Shown: positions 44,226 through 53,363 of the stretch, piece after piece | Layout of the letters: each line of letters opens with the position of its first letter | Numbering within the stretch: position 1 is the first letter of the stretch | The notes under the pieces: model-generated | Seen by the model: only the letters and a program-made list of their open reading frames with translations | What the model was told of the DNA's origin: nothing | Database searches by the model: none | Source: Ancylobacter polymorphus | GTDB taxonomy: Bacteria; Pseudomonadota; Alphaproteobacteria; Rhizobiales; Xanthobacteraceae | Assembly: GCF_030813495.1 (NCBI RefSeq) | Contig: NZ_JAUSUI010000006.1 | Coordinates: forward strand, 62,001 to 126,000 | Direction of reading: 5' to 3' | Length of the DNA stretch: 64,000 nt | Position numbers and translations under genes: made by a program

Positions 44226-46070
44226 TCAGCCGCCAGCCGTCGCCTCGCCGAATTGCAGTGCCGCGAGGCGCGCATAGAGCCCGCCGCGCCCGACGAGGCT
44301 GGCATGGGTGCCTTCCTCGACGATGCGCCCGCCTTCCATGACGAGAATGCGGTCGGCGGAGAGAACCGTTGCCAGCCGATGGGCGATGACGAGTGTGGTG
44401 CGGCCCTGCATGGAACGGTCCAGCGCCTGCTGCACCAGCGTCTCGCTTTCGGCGTCGAGCGCCGAGGTGGCCTCGTCCAGCAGCAGGATCGGCGCCTGCC
44501 GCAGAATGGCGCGGGCAATGGCGAGGCGCTGGCGCTGGCCGCCGGAAAGCGTGACGCCGCGCTCGCCGACCGGGGTTTCCCAGCCTTCGGGCAGGCGGGC
44601 GACGAATTCGTCGGCACGGGCCAGCCGGCCGGCTTCCTCCACTTCCGCATCGGTGGCGCCGGGGCGGCCGAGGCGGATGTTCTCGCGGATCGAGGTGGCG
44701 AAGATGGCAACATCCTGCGGCACCAGCGCGATGCGTGCGCGCACCGCCTCCGGGTCGGCCTCGGCAATGTCGACGCCATCGACCAGCACCCGGCCGGCGA
44801 CGGGATCGTAGAAGCGCAGCAGTAACTGGAACAGCGTGCTCTTGCCCGCTCCGGAGGGGCCGACCACCGCCACCCGCTCGCCCGGCGTCACCGCGAAGCT
44901 CACGCCCGAGAGTGCCGGCAGGTCCGGCCGTGCGGGATAGGCGAAGGCGACATTCTCGAAGGCGACGGCGCCGCGCGCCGGCTCGGGCAGGGCAATGGGC
45001 GTGGAGGGGGGCGCCACTTTCGGCTTCTCCGCCAGCAATTCCGCGATGCGCTCGGTGGCGCCCGCAGCCTGCGAAATCTCGCCCCACACCTCGCCGAGCT
45101 GGCCGAGCCCGCTCGCCGCCAGCACGGCGTAGAGCACGAACTGGCCAAGCGTGCCGGCGCTCATCTCACCGGCGAGAACGGCGTTGGCGCCGGCCCACAA
45201 GATGCCGACCACGCTGGCGAAGACGAGGAAGATGCCGACGCCGGTGAGAAAGGCGCGTGCCCGCACGGCGTTGCGGGCGGCGCCGAAGGCGTGCTCGACC
45301 TCGCCGCTGAACAGGCGCGCGGCGGCGCCCTCGGCCGTGTTGGCCTGAAGGCTGCGCACCGAGCCGATGGCTTCGGCGGCATAGGCCGAGGCTTCCGCCA
45401 GCGTGTCCTGCGCCCCGCGGGAGCGTTTGCGCACGCCGCGCCCGGCGCCGATCAGCAGCGCGACGATGACCGGAATCGCCACCAGCAGCGTCGCCGCCAG
45501 CCAGGGGCTGGTGATGACCATCATGATGGTGGCGCCGATGAACAGTAGAATGTTGCGCAGGGCGATGGAGGCCGAGGCGCCGACCGTCGACTTGATTTGC
45601 GTGGTGTCGGCGGTGAGGCGCGAGATCAATTCGCCCGACTTGGCGCTGTCATAGAACGCGCCGTCGAGGGTGAGCAGATGGGCGAAGACTTCCGAGCGCA
45701 GATCGGCGACGATCCGCTCGCCAAGCGTCATGACGAGATAATAGCGCGCCGCCGAGGCCAGCGAGAGCACCGCCACCACGCCGATCATGACCGCGAAATA
45801 GCGGTCGATGAAGCCGGCATGGCTTTCGTCGAAGCCGAAATCGATCATCCGCCGCACCGCGATCGGCACCACCAGCGTCGCGATGGCGGCGACCAGCAGG
45901 GCGGTGAGCGCCGCCAGAGCCCGGCCGCGATAGCGCATGAGATGCGGCCACAGCGCCATTAGCGGCTTGAGGCGCGGGCGGCGCGTGGCCGGCTTTTCCG
46001 GCAGGGCCGGCGCGGAGGCTTCGGTGGACGCGGCATTTGAAGGCTTGGAGGCGGCTTGTGTCACAGGCAT
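44226..46070 (-). CDS. ABC exporter, fused permease-ATPase (MsbA/LmrA type)
   Basis: A 614-residue half-transporter. Six TM helices (about 35-330) precede the nucleotide-binding domain with Walker A VVGPSGAGKST, signature VTLSGGQRQRLAIARAIL, Walker B ILLLDEATSALDAES and the H-loop VIAHRLAT. It resembles lipid A or multidrug exporters of the MsbA group; the substrate cannot be assigned. The start is ATG 46070, 19 codons inside the open frame. It is divergent from rpmE. Confidence 0.92.
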   Translation of the reverse strand: MPVTQAASKPSNAASTEASAPALPEKPATRRPRLKPLMALWPHLMRYRGRALAALTALLVAAIATLVVPIAVRRMIDFGFDESHAGFIDRYFAVMIGVVAVLSLASAARYYLVMTLGERIVADLRSEVFAHLLTLDGAFYDSAKSGELISRLTADTTQIKSTVGASASIALRNILLFIGATIMMVITSPWLAATLLVAIPVIVALLIGAGRGVRKRSRGAQDTLAEASAYAAEAIGSVRSLQANTAEGAAARLFSGEVEHAFGAARNAVRARAFLTGVGIFLVFASVVGILWAGANAVLAGEMSAGTLGQFVLYAVLAASGLGQLGEVWGEISQAAGATERIAELLAEKPKVAPPSTPIALPEPARGAVAFENVAFAYPARPDLPALSGVSFAVTPGERVAVVGPSGAGKSTLFQLLLRFYDPVAGRVLVDGVDIAEADPEAVRARIALVPQDVAIFATSIRENIRLGRPGATDAEVEEAGRLARADEFVARLPEGWETPVGERGVTLSGGQRQRLAIARAILRQAPILLLDEATSALDAESETLVQQALDRSMQGRTTLVIAHRLATVLSADRILVMEGGRIVEEGTHASLVGRGGLYARLAALQFGEATAGG

Positions 46071-46171
46071 GTCTCGGTTATAGAGCCGCTCGGATTTCCG
46101 GCAGGATCGTTTTGTAGATCGCCGCATGGCTCCCGCGAGGGGCCGGCCTGCGGCGGCTGAGGATGCTACCC

Positions 46172-46396
46172 ATGAAGAGCGACATCCATCCCGACTACCA
46201 CTTCGTCAAGGTGGTGATGACGGACGGCACCGAGTACACGACCCGGACGACTTGGGGCAAGGAGGGCGATGTCCTCCAGCTCGATATCGACCCGACCTCG
46301 CACCCGGCCTGGACCGGCGGCTCCGGCCAGCTGCTCGACCGCGCGGGCCGCGTGTCCAAGTTCCAGAAGAAGTTCGCGGGCTTCCTCAAGGCCTGA
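46172..46396 (+). CDS. rpmE: 50S ribosomal protein L31 (cysteine-free)
   Basis: A 74-residue large-subunit protein: [20 protein letters not shown], then [20 protein letters not shown] and [21 protein letters not shown]. There is no cysteine, so the zinc site of C-plus L31 is absent. ATG 46172 has GAGG about ten bases upstream; an ATG three codons earlier is less likely. A strong terminator follows, so it is monocistronic. Confidence 0.96.
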   Translation: MKSDIHPDYHFVKVVMTDGTEYTTRTTWGKEGDVLQLDIDPTSHPAWTGGSGQLLDRAGRVSKFQKKFAGFLKA

Positions 46397-46445
46397 TCGG
46401 CCGGGGAGTGGCGTCCATCCGGACGCCGCGCGACGCAACGACATC

Positions 46446-46487
46446 AACCCTCGCGCCGGGCACGGCCTGGCGCGAGGGTTTTCGTTT
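46446..46487 (+). terminator. Rho-independent terminator of rpmE
   Basis: A perfect 12-bp stem, AACCCTCGCGCC / GGCGCGAGGGTT, with an 11-nt loop, followed by TTCGTTT; about 50 bp after the rpmE stop. Confidence 0.92.
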
Positions 46488-46528
46488 GCCTTGGTTTTGA
46501 CGGAGGCGTCCGTGCGCCGCACGCGATG

Positions 46529-47101
46529 TCAGCGACGCTCGAAGGCGCGGCGCAGCCGGCCGATTTGCCCGGCGACGACATTCGGTCGCAGGGCGGCGAC
46601 ATCCGCCGCCGATGGCGCGGCGAGGGCGGCGTCGAGCTGCGCGATCCGCCGCTGAAGCTCGAAGCTGCGGGCGATCAGCCCGGTCAGCGGCTCCGGCAGC
46701 AGCGCTTCGGCGTCCATGTCCCGCAGGGGGCCTTCTATGTCGATCTTTGCCGCCTCGCGGCGGGCGGTCGCCTCCGCCATTTCGCCTTCCGCCACGGCGC
46801 GGCGCAGCAGCAGCCAGGAGGCGAGCTGCATCAGCCGTGTGGACAGCCGCATGCTCTGCTGCACATAGGCGGCAAGGCGCCCGCGCGAGAGTGCGGCGCT
46901 GGCCGCGCGGCCTTCGCCGTCGAGATAGGCGGCGGTTTCCTCGACCAGCGCCATGCCTTCCTGAAACAGCGCGAAGAAGGCGGGGGAGGCGAGGCGACGC
47001 TCGGCAAAGCGGATCATCTCCGCCGACGCGGCCGCGCTCCGCGCGTCCCGTCCCGCCTCCGGCGCGCCATCTCTGTCCGAATCTTCGCGGAAGCTGCCCA
47101 T
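46529..47101 (-). CDS. DUF1465 family protein
   Basis: A 190-residue, mainly helical protein with the DUF1465 pattern (FAERRLASPAFFALFQEGMALVEETAAYLDGEGR, YVQQSMRLSTRLMQLASWLLLRRAVAEGEM). The family occurs in alphaproteobacteria and has no biochemical function known to me. The start is ATG 47101 with GAGGG upstream. It lies just downstream of DUF1192 on the same strand but is separated by a strong terminator, so it needs its own promoter in the 130 bp before it. Confidence 0.87.
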   Translation of the reverse strand: MGSFREDSDRDGAPEAGRDARSAAASAEMIRFAERRLASPAFFALFQEGMALVEETAAYLDGEGRAASAALSRGRLAAYVQQSMRLSTRLMQLASWLLLRRAVAEGEMAEATARREAAKIDIEGPLRDMDAEALLPEPLTGLIARSFELQRRIAQLDAALAAPSAADVAALRPNVVAGQIGRLRRAFERR

Positions 47102-47230
47102 CGCGGCGAAACCCTCAACGACGCCCGGCGGCGTCTGACACCGCTGTCTGTCGCGCAGCCGTGCTGCGCTGTCCAGCAGGCGTGGATGGATTCGCGTTCG
47201 GTCCGATGGCGGCGTGGGATAGCGGGGATG

Positions 47231-47257
47231 AAAAAAGAGCCGCCCAGGGGGCGGCTC
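47231..47257 (-). terminator. Rho-independent terminator after DUF1192
   Basis: On the minus strand, GAGCCGCCC / GGGCGGCTC forms a 9-bp stem with a 3-nt loop followed by TTTTTT, about 110 bp after the DUF1192 stop and before DUF1465. Confidence 0.88.
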
Positions 47258-47365
47258 GTAAAGTGGTAGACAGGGATGCGTCAAACAGAGTGGACAGAGG
47301 CCACTCGCGGTCAAAAAGGACCGGCCCCAGTAATAGGTCGGAAACCTTAATCGGGGGTTAAGGCC

Positions 47366-47572
47366 TCAGCGCTTGAACACGTTCTCGGCGGCGAGCCGGG
47401 AGGCGCGCTTGGCCTCCAGCGCCCGTTTCAGCCGCTCGATTTCGGCGGCGAGCTGAACGATGCGCTCCTCGATCTCGGTCTCGGAGAGGGCGGAAATCTC
47501 GGCGCCGACCATGTGGGTCGCGGGCTTCGCTGCCGGGGCCGCCGAGGGAAAAAGGTCATCGTCGATCGCCAT
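47366..47572 (-). CDS. DUF1192 family small coiled-coil protein
   Basis: A 68-residue protein with the DUF1192 pattern: an acidic start MAIDDDLFP, HMVGAEISALSETEIEERI, then a helical LAAEIERLKRALEAKRASR. The family is found in alphaproteobacteria beside quinone oxidoreductase genes, as here (divergent, about 120 bp apart). The start is ATG 47572; ten further codons are open upstream. Function unknown. Confidence 0.88.
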   Translation of the reverse strand: MAIDDDLFPSAAPAAKPATHMVGAEISALSETEIEERIVQLAAEIERLKRALEAKRASRLAAENVFKR

Positions 47573-47694
47573 CGCTCTGCTCCTGTTCGTCGCCCGGCAC
47601 ATGCCGCGAACTTAGCCGCCCCCGTGCGCGGTTGCCAGCACTGGCGGCTTGACCTAGGACGGACGGAACATTCGAACAGGATGAGGACGACGCC

Positions 47695-48696
47695 GTGACC
47701 GAGCTGCCCGCCACCATGACCGCCATCGGCCTGCCCACGCCGGGCGGACCGGAAGCCCTGGTTCCCGTGGAGCGGCCGGTGCCGGTCCCGGGCGCAGGCG
47801 AAATCCTGGTCAAGGTCGCGGCCGCCGGCGTCAATCGCCCGGATGTGATGCAGCGCAAGGGCCTGTACCCGCCGCCGCCCGGCGCGCCGGACATTCCCGG
47901 CCTCGAAATCGCCGGCGAGGTGGTGGCGCTCGGCGAGGGCGTCACGCGCTGGAAGCTCGGCGACATGGTATGTGCGCTGGTCTCCGGCGGTGGTTATGCG
48001 CAGTATTGTCTGGCGGATGAGGGCTCTGCTCTGCCGGTGCCGGCCGGCCTTTCCATGGTCGAGGCGGCGGCGCTGCCGGAGACCTTCTTCACCGTCTGGA
48101 CCAATGTGTTCGACCTCGCCGGGCTGAAGGAGGGCGAGCGCTTTCTCGTCCATGGCGGCACGTCCGGTATCGGTACGACGGCGATCCAGCTGGCCAGGGC
48201 CTTTGGGGCCACCGTGTTCACCACCGCCGGCAGCGCCGAGAAATGCGAGGTCTGCCGCCAGCTCGGCGCCGATGTCGCCATCGACTACAAGACGGAGGAC
48301 TTCGTCGCCGTGGTGAAGGAGAAGACCGGCGGCAAGGGCGTCAACGTCATTCTCGACATGGTGGGCGGCTCCTACATTGCCCGCAATTACGAGGCGGCCG
48401 CGCCGCAGGCCCGGCTGGTGCAAATCGCCTTCATGGAAGGCTCCAAGGTGCAGATCGACTTCATGCGGCTGATGCTCAAGCGCCTGTCGCATATGGGTTC
48501 CACCCTGCGCTCGCGGCCCAAGGCGGAGAAGGCTGCGATCGCCGCGTCGCTGGTCGAGAAGGTCTGGCCGCTGATCGAGGCCGGGAAGGTCAAGCCTGTC
48601 ATGGACCAGAGCTTCCCGCTGGAAAAGGCCAGCGAGGCTCATGCCCGGATGGAGAGCAGTGCCCATATCGGCAAGATCATGCTCACCGTGGGGTGA
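47695..48696 (+). CDS. NAD(P)H-quinone oxidoreductase, zinc-less MDR family
   Basis: A 333-residue medium-chain dehydrogenase/reductase. The N-terminal GroES-like part (VKVAAAGVNRPDVMQRKGLYPPPPGAPDIPGLEIAGEV) lacks zinc ligands. The nucleotide-binding fold has LVHGGTSGIGTTAIQLARAFGA, preceded by EAAALPETFFTVWTNVF, the signature of the PIG3-like quinone oxidoreductases. NADPH is the likely cofactor. The start is GTG 47695 with GAGG eight bases upstream; ATG 47716 is the alternative. Confidence 0.92.
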   Translation: MTELPATMTAIGLPTPGGPEALVPVERPVPVPGAGEILVKVAAAGVNRPDVMQRKGLYPPPPGAPDIPGLEIAGEVVALGEGVTRWKLGDMVCALVSGGGYAQYCLADEGSALPVPAGLSMVEAAALPETFFTVWTNVFDLAGLKEGERFLVHGGTSGIGTTAIQLARAFGATVFTTAGSAEKCEVCRQLGADVAIDYKTEDFVAVVKEKTGGKGVNVILDMVGGSYIARNYEAAAPQARLVQIAFMEGSKVQIDFMRLMLKRLSHMGSTLRSRPKAEKAAIAASLVEKVWPLIEAGKVKPVMDQSFPLEKASEAHARMESSAHIGKIMLTVG

Positions 48697-48838
48697 GGCT
48701 TCGCCCGTCTTCCCGGACGGGCGGATGGCCGAGCCGGGAACGGTTCCGGTGTTTCGAGCGCTCCCGGCTCGACGCGTCGTGTCGGCCGGGATGACGCTGT
48801 GCGATCACCGAAAGCTGTTCAGCCCCCGTCATCCCCCT

Positions 48839-48868
48839 CTGGCAATTTTCCCTGCGGCGTCCTAGATT
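48839..48868 (+). promoter_or_regulatory. Predicted promoter of 6S RNA
   Basis: CTGGCA (48839-48844), an 18-bp spacer and TAGATT (48863-48868). It would initiate near 48875, matching the expected 5' end of the 6S RNA. Confidence 0.5.
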
Positions 48869-48872
48869 TGTC

Positions 48873-49035
48873 ATGCGGGGCTGCGGGGTTCGTCAGGAGC
48901 ACATATTTCCGGGGCCTTATCGATCTCAAAGGGAGCTGTCCCTGACCTTGCCCCTGGGCTTGGACACACGGCGCCCACCTACGTTGTAGGTTCCCGGGAT
49001 CGAGCCTCCAACGGCCATCGTGGCTCCGCACTCAT
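48873..49035 (+). ncRNA. ssrS: 6S RNA (ssrS)
   Basis: Regulatory RNA that mimics an open promoter and sequesters sigma-70 RNA polymerase. The segment shows features I associate with alphaproteobacterial 6S RNAs: a G-rich 5' arm (GCGGGGCTGCGGGGTTCG), a central unpaired region, and the conserved 3'-side block GGCGCCCACCTAC-GTT-GTAGG (hairpin 48978-48990) followed by TTCCCGGGATCGAG. It ends just before 5-formyltetrahydrofolate cyclo-ligase, the conserved ssrS-fau linkage. Ends are approximate and the assignment rests on pattern and context. Confidence 0.82.
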
Positions 49036-49041
49036 CGCATC

Positions 49042-49647
49042 ATGCCGCTTGTGACAGACGCCCAACTCGACAAGGCCAACCTCCGCACCGTGGCGCTCGC
49101 CCGGCGGGCGGCGCTTGAGCCTGCCGCGCGCGCGGCGGCGGCCGAGGCGGCCGCTGCCCATGCCATGGAATGGCTCGGCGCGGTGCGGGGCGAAGTCGTC
49201 TCCGTGTTCGCGTCCATCGGCGGCGAGATCGATACCGATCCGCTGGTGCGCCGGCTGCGAGAGGCCGGCGCGTGCATCGCCTTGCCGATCGTGCTGGAAA
49301 TCGGCAAGCCGCTGCTGTTCCGGCTGTGGGAGGCGGGGGTCGGTCTGGTTCCCTCCGCCGGTCCCGGCCGCATGGCCATTCCCGCTCCGCCGGTGGACGC
49401 GCCCGCCGTCTCGCCCGATGTGCTTGTCGTGCCGCTCGCCGGCTTCGATGCGCGCGGCAACCGGCTCGGCTATGGCGCCGGCTTCTACGATCGCACGCTC
49501 AGCGTGCTGCGCCACGCCAAGCGCATCGAGGCGCTCGGCTACGCCTTCGCGGTGCAGGAATTGCCCGCCGTGCCGGCAGAGGCGCATGATGAGCGCCTCG
49601 ACGCCATCGCCACCGATGCCGGCGTGGTCCGCCCGGCCGAGGAGTGA
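49042..49647 (+). CDS. 5-formyltetrahydrofolate cyclo-ligase
   Basis: ATP-dependent conversion of 5-formyl-THF to 5,10-methenyl-THF, returning folate to the active pool. The 201 residues show the family features: LARRAALEPAARAAAAEAAA, and near the C-terminus LVVPLAGFDARGNRLGYGAGFYDRTL, the nucleotide-binding GxGxGxYDR motif. It lies six bases after the 6S RNA and three bases before ymdB, and is probably expressed in part by read-through of the ssrS transcript. Confidence 0.96.
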   Translation: MPLVTDAQLDKANLRTVALARRAALEPAARAAAAEAAAAHAMEWLGAVRGEVVSVFASIGGEIDTDPLVRRLREAGACIALPIVLEIGKPLLFRLWEAGVGLVPSAGPGRMAIPAPPVDAPAVSPDVLVVPLAGFDARGNRLGYGAGFYDRTLSVLRHAKRIEALGYAFAVQELPAVPAEAHDERLDAIATDAGVVRPAEE

Positions 49648-49650
49648 CGC

Positions 49651-50466
49651 ATGCGCCTTCTTTTCCTCGGTGACGTGGTCGGGCGTCCCGGCCGCCAGGT
49701 CGTGCTGGAGCACCTGCCGCGCCTGCGTCGCCAATGGGCGCTCGATTTCGTCGTCGTGAACGGCGAGAACGCCGCCGGCGGCTTCGGCATTACCGAGGCG
49801 ATCTATGAGGAATTCCTGGAGGCCGGCGCCGACGCGGTCACGCTCGGCAACCACGCCTTCGACCAGCGGGAAGCGCTGGTATTCATCGAGCGAGCGCCGC
49901 GCCTCGTCCGCCCCGCCAATTATCCGCCTGGTACGCCCGGACGCGGGGCGGCGCTGATCGAGGCGAATAATGGCGCCCAGGTGCTCGTGGTCAACATGAT
50001 GGGCCGCGCCTTCATGGAGCCGCTGGACGACCCCTTCGCCGCCATCGACCGCGAGCTCGACGCTGCCCCGCTGGGACTGGTGGCGGATGCGACCATCGTC
50101 GATTTCCACGCCGAAACCACCAGCGAGAAGCAGGCCTTCGGCCATTGGTGCGACGGAAGGGCGAGCCTCGTCATCGGCACCCACACCCATGTGCCGACCG
50201 CCGACCACCGCATCCTGCCCGGCGGCACCGCCTACATGACCGATGTCGGCATGTGCGGCTGCTATGACGGGGTGATCGGCATGGACAAGGAGGAGCCGCT
50301 GCGCCGCTTCACCCGCAAGATCGGCTCGTCGCGCTTCGAGCCGGCGGCCGGGCCGGGCACACTGTCGGGGTTCGCCGTGGAGACGGATGGCAGCGGGCAC
50401 GCCGTCGCCGTGGCGCCGGTGCGGCTCGGTGGCAACCTGAGCGAGGCAGTGCCGCACTTCTGGTAG
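49651..50466 (+). CDS. YmdB-like metallophosphoesterase (TIGR00282)
   Basis: A 271-residue calcineurin-like phosphodiesterase. The metal ligands are visible: GDVVGRPGR (Asp), [10 protein letters not shown] (Asn/Glu), [11 protein letters not shown] (Asn/His) and, later, [14 protein letters not shown] and [11 protein letters not shown] (His cluster). The family includes B. subtilis YmdB, with cyclic-nucleotide phosphodiesterase activity. The order 5-FCL-ymdB-yebC-ruvC is conserved in related genomes. Confidence 0.95.
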   Translation: MRLLFLGDVVGRPGRQVVLEHLPRLRRQWALDFVVVNGENAAGGFGITEAIYEEFLEAGADAVTLGNHAFDQREALVFIERAPRLVRPANYPPGTPGRGAALIEANNGAQVLVVNMMGRAFMEPLDDPFAAIDRELDAAPLGLVADATIVDFHAETTSEKQAFGHWCDGRASLVIGTHTHVPTADHRILPGGTAYMTDVGMCGCYDGVIGMDKEEPLRRFTRKIGSSRFEPAAGPGTLSGFAVETDGSGHAVAVAPVRLGGNLSEAVPHFW

Positions 50467-50474
50467 GGTGCCGC

Positions 50475-50504
50475 TTTACGCGCGCCCGCCCTCTCGCCTA
50501 TAAG
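50475..50504 (+). promoter_or_regulatory. Predicted promoter of yebC
   Basis: TTTACG (50475-50480), an 18-bp spacer and TATAAG (50499-50504), giving a leader of about 65 nt before yebC. Confidence 0.55.
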
Positions 50505-50576
50505 CCGCGCACCTTTTCTTTCAGGCATTCGACACGGCCGGGCCACGGGCCCGCCCGGTGTGACGTGGAGGCGGCC

Positions 50577-51323
50577 ATGGCCGGGCATTCGCAATTCAAG
50601 AACATCATGCACCGCAAGGGCAAGCAGGACGCGGTGCGTTCCAAGCTGTTCTCCAAGCTGGCGCGTGAAATCACTGTCGCGGCCAAGCTCGGCATGCCCG
50701 ACCCGGCGATGAACCCGCGCCTGCGCGCCGCCGTGCTGGCGGCCCGCGCGGAAAACATGCCCAAGGACAATATCGACCGCGCGATCAAGAAGGCGCTGGG
50801 CGGCGATTCCGAGAACTATGACGAGATCCGCTATGAGGGCTACGGCCCCGGCGGCGTCGCTGTCATCGTCGAGGCGCTGACCGACAACCGCAACCGCACC
50901 GCCTCGGAAGTGCGCTCCTACTTCACCAAGTCCGGCGGGGCGCTGGCCGAGACCGGCGCCGTCTCCTTCATGTTCGACCGCATCGGCACGGTGGAGTTCG
51001 ACGCCGCCAAGGCCTCGGCCGACGCCATGCTGGAAGCCGCCATCGAGGCCGGCGCGGATGACGTGACTTCGGACGAGAACGGCCATGAGGTGGTCTGCTC
51101 GGTGGAGAACCTGCACGAGGTCGCCCGGGCGCTGGAAGCCAAGTTCGGCGAGCCGCGCAAATCCGGCCTCGTCTGGCGGCCGCAGAACACCGTGGCGGTG
51201 GACGATGAAGTGGCGGAAAAGCTGATCCGCCTCGTCGACAATCTCAACGACAATGACGACGTGCAGAACGTCTACGCCAATTTTGAGCTGTCCGACGCCT
51301 TCATGGCGAAGATGGGCGGCTGA
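50577..51323 (+). CDS. YebC/PmpR family DNA-binding regulator
   Basis: A 248-residue protein with the family start [17 protein letters not shown] and the motifs [40 protein letters not shown] and [12 protein letters not shown]. YebC proteins act as transcription regulators; recent work also links some to ribosomes stalled at proline runs. The start is ATG 50577 after TGGAGGCGGCC. In related genomes it directly precedes ruvC; here tauE and an EamA transporter lie between. Confidence 0.96.
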   Translation: MAGHSQFKNIMHRKGKQDAVRSKLFSKLAREITVAAKLGMPDPAMNPRLRAAVLAARAENMPKDNIDRAIKKALGGDSENYDEIRYEGYGPGGVAVIVEALTDNRNRTASEVRSYFTKSGGALAETGAVSFMFDRIGTVEFDAAKASADAMLEAAIEAGADDVTSDENGHEVVCSVENLHEVARALEAKFGEPRKSGLVWRPQNTVAVDDEVAEKLIRLVDNLNDNDDVQNVYANFELSDAFMAKMGG

Positions 51324-51337
51324 TCCGCGGCGCGCCG

Positions 51338-52084
51338 CTACCGCCCGATCAGCGTGTCGAACAGCGGCAGGCTGAGCAGGGCGGCGGCGGCGATGACCAA
51401 ATAGGCGGCGACGCGGTAGTGCCGATCGGAGGCCCCGCGAAAGGCGCGTGCGCCGGCATAGAGCCCGAGCGCATAGGCCGGCCCGAGAAGCAGGGTCAGC
51501 CTCCCGACCTCGGCGGTGAACATGCCGTTGAGCGCGTAGGAAGACCCGGTCGCCAGAGTCACCAGCGCGAAGAAGCCGAACAGGTTCGCCCGCACCAGCA
51601 CTGAAGGCTGGCCGCTGCCGAGCCAGTACACCACCACGGCAGGCCCGGACATCTGTGCCGCGCCGCCGCAGAAGCCGGCGACCGCGCCGATGCCCAGCGT
51701 GACGGGCAGCGTGTGCTGGCCGGTGTGGCGCCAGCCCGAGGCCAGCAGCGCCAGCAGCCCCAGCCCGAGAAAGGCGAGCGCCCAGCGCACCACCAGCGGG
51801 TCCGTATGCTGCAATACCCACACGCCGGCCGGAACCGCCACCACGGCGCCCACCGCCAACGGGGCGACCTGCCGCCAGACACAGGCCCGCAATGCCGGAA
51901 CGACAAAGGGCAGCGTCATCAGCGTATCGATGAGCAGGAGCGAGGGCACCGCCACGCGCGGGCCATAGGCGGCACTGACCAGCGGCACGAAGATGAGGGC
52001 TCCGCCGAAGCCCGAGAAGCCGCGCGTCGCGCCGGCAATGAGCGCGGTGAGGAAGGCCCAGGCCAGGGCGGGATCGAGGACCAT
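51338..52084 (-). CDS. TauE/SafE family sulfite exporter-like permease
   Basis: A 248-residue integral membrane protein with about eight hydrophobic segments. The first repeat has the family motif GATRGFSGFGGALIFVPLVSAAYG, and the second repeat AGFCGGAAQMSGPAVVVYWLGSG, the internal duplication typical of TauE/SafE. It probably exports organic anions or sulfur oxyanions. Divergent from the EamA transporter. Confidence 0.93.
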   Translation of the reverse strand: MVLDPALAWAFLTALIAGATRGFSGFGGALIFVPLVSAAYGPRVAVPSLLLIDTLMTLPFVVPALRACVWRQVAPLAVGAVVAVPAGVWVLQHTDPLVVRWALAFLGLGLLALLASGWRHTGQHTLPVTLGIGAVAGFCGGAAQMSGPAVVVYWLGSGQPSVLVRANLFGFFALVTLATGSSYALNGMFTAEVGRLTLLLGPAYALGLYAGARAFRGASDRHYRVAAYLVIAAAALLSLPLFDTLIGR

Positions 52085-52321
52085 GAACGAACCGGGGGAA
52101 GGCGCACGCCGCCGGGGCCTGCGCGCGTAGAGCTAGCCCTCCGCCGGAGACGCGTCAACACGATCGGTGATCGAACCGCCACATCCATCAGCTTTCGCGA
52201 ACGTGCCTATTCGCAAAACGCGTTTGCGAAGACGGGTCGCGCGCGCCACATTTCGGCTAACGCTCATCCCGGCCGCGCCGGGAACCCCTTCTTTGCGCCG
52301 CTTGGCGGCGGGATTTCGCTT

Positions 52322-53251
52322 ATGAACACGTCTGTCTCAACGGCCGCGCCGGGCGGCGCGGCGGTGCCGTCGCTTTCCGACCGCTTGATCGGCGCCGGCT
52401 GCGCGCTGCTGGCCATCGCCATCTGGGGCGGCTGGATTGTCTCCACCCGCCACGCCGTGCACGGGCATCTGCCCCCGGCGACCATTGGCTGGCTGCGCTT
52501 CATCGTGCCGGCGGTGGTGCTCGCTCCCGCCTGGTGGCGCATCGGCCTGTGGCCGAAGCGGGGCTTGCGTCCCTTCCTGCTCTGTTTCCTTGGCGCCGGT
52601 GCGTTCTTCTTCCTCGACGTGGCGACGGCGATGCGCTTCGTGCCGGCGGCGGATGTCGGGCCGCTCTTGCCCGGCACCATGCCGTTGATCGTTGCCTCTA
52701 TCTCCGTGCTGGTGTTCCGCGAGAAGCTCGGCACCGCGCGGGCGATCGGCTTCGCCGCCATCGCGCTCGGCGTGCTCACCCTCGGCGGGCGGGGTCTCAT
52801 CTACCCGCAGGACGGCGCCTGGCGCGGCCATGCGCTGCTGCTGGCCGGCGCGACGATGTGGGCCGGCTACACGCTGGCCTTTCGCCGTACCGGGCTGAAG
52901 GCGACGGAGACGGTGGGGCTGGTCGGGCTGTGGTCGGCCGTCATCCTCACGCCTTACGGGCTCCCTGGTGTGATCGACGCCGTCTCCAGCGGCTATGGCC
53001 GCGAAATCCTGATCCAGCTCCTGATCCAGGGGCTGCTGTCCGGGGTCGTCGCCCTGGTGGCGTTCGGCATCGCCATCGAGCGTCTGGGCTCCTCCCGCGC
53101 CGCCGCCTTCACCGGGCTGGTGCCGGCGCTGGCGGCGGTGATCGCGGTGCCGGTGCTGGGCGAACATCCCGACACGGCGGCGATCATCGGCGTGGTGGCG
53201 ACCGGGGTCGGGGTGACGCTGGCGAGCGGGGCGTTCAGCGGCAGGCGCTGA
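52322..53251 (+). CDS. DMT-superfamily (EamA) transporter
   Basis: A 309-residue, ten-TM transporter made of two EamA repeats (about 22-150 and 165-305). Motifs: AIAIWGGWIVSTRHAVHG, ADVGPLLPGTMPLIVASISVLVF and RLGSSRAAAFTGLVPALAAVIAVPVLGE. It is probably a metabolite exporter. The ATG at 52322 follows an A/T-poor leader with weak RBS; the frame is open well upstream but without similarity. Confidence 0.9.
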   Translation: MNTSVSTAAPGGAAVPSLSDRLIGAGCALLAIAIWGGWIVSTRHAVHGHLPPATIGWLRFIVPAVVLAPAWWRIGLWPKRGLRPFLLCFLGAGAFFFLDVATAMRFVPAADVGPLLPGTMPLIVASISVLVFREKLGTARAIGFAAIALGVLTLGGRGLIYPQDGAWRGHALLLAGATMWAGYTLAFRRTGLKATETVGLVGLWSAVILTPYGLPGVIDAVSSGYGREILIQLLIQGLLSGVVALVAFGIAIERLGSSRAAAFTGLVPALAAVIAVPVLGEHPDTAAIIGVVATGVGVTLASGAFSGRR

Positions 53252-53332
53252 GGCCATACGCGTTAACGGCGCGTTCACCCTGAGCGAGGATCCGCGGTGT
53301 CCCGGACGCCGCGCGCACCGTCTCCCCTAGGC

Positions 53333-53347
53333 GTTCGTCCTTTGTTC
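53333..53347 (+). promoter_or_regulatory. LexA operator (SOS box) upstream of ruvC
   Basis: GTTC (53333-53336), exactly seven bases (GTCCTTT), then GTTC (53344-53347). This is the direct-repeat LexA box of alphaproteobacteria (GTTC-N7-GTTC). It ends 16 bp before the ruvC ATG, so LexA binding would block the ruvCAB promoter or start site. Confidence 0.82.
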
Positions 53348-53363
53348 GGCTACGCCCTAGGGT

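Noticed and set aside
43591-45087. A 498-codon minus-strand frame spanning part of the ABC exporter and DUF2231
   Set aside because: Only the last 150 codons (from ATG 44040) encode a recognisable protein; the rest is an out-of-frame reading of the ABC exporter gene.
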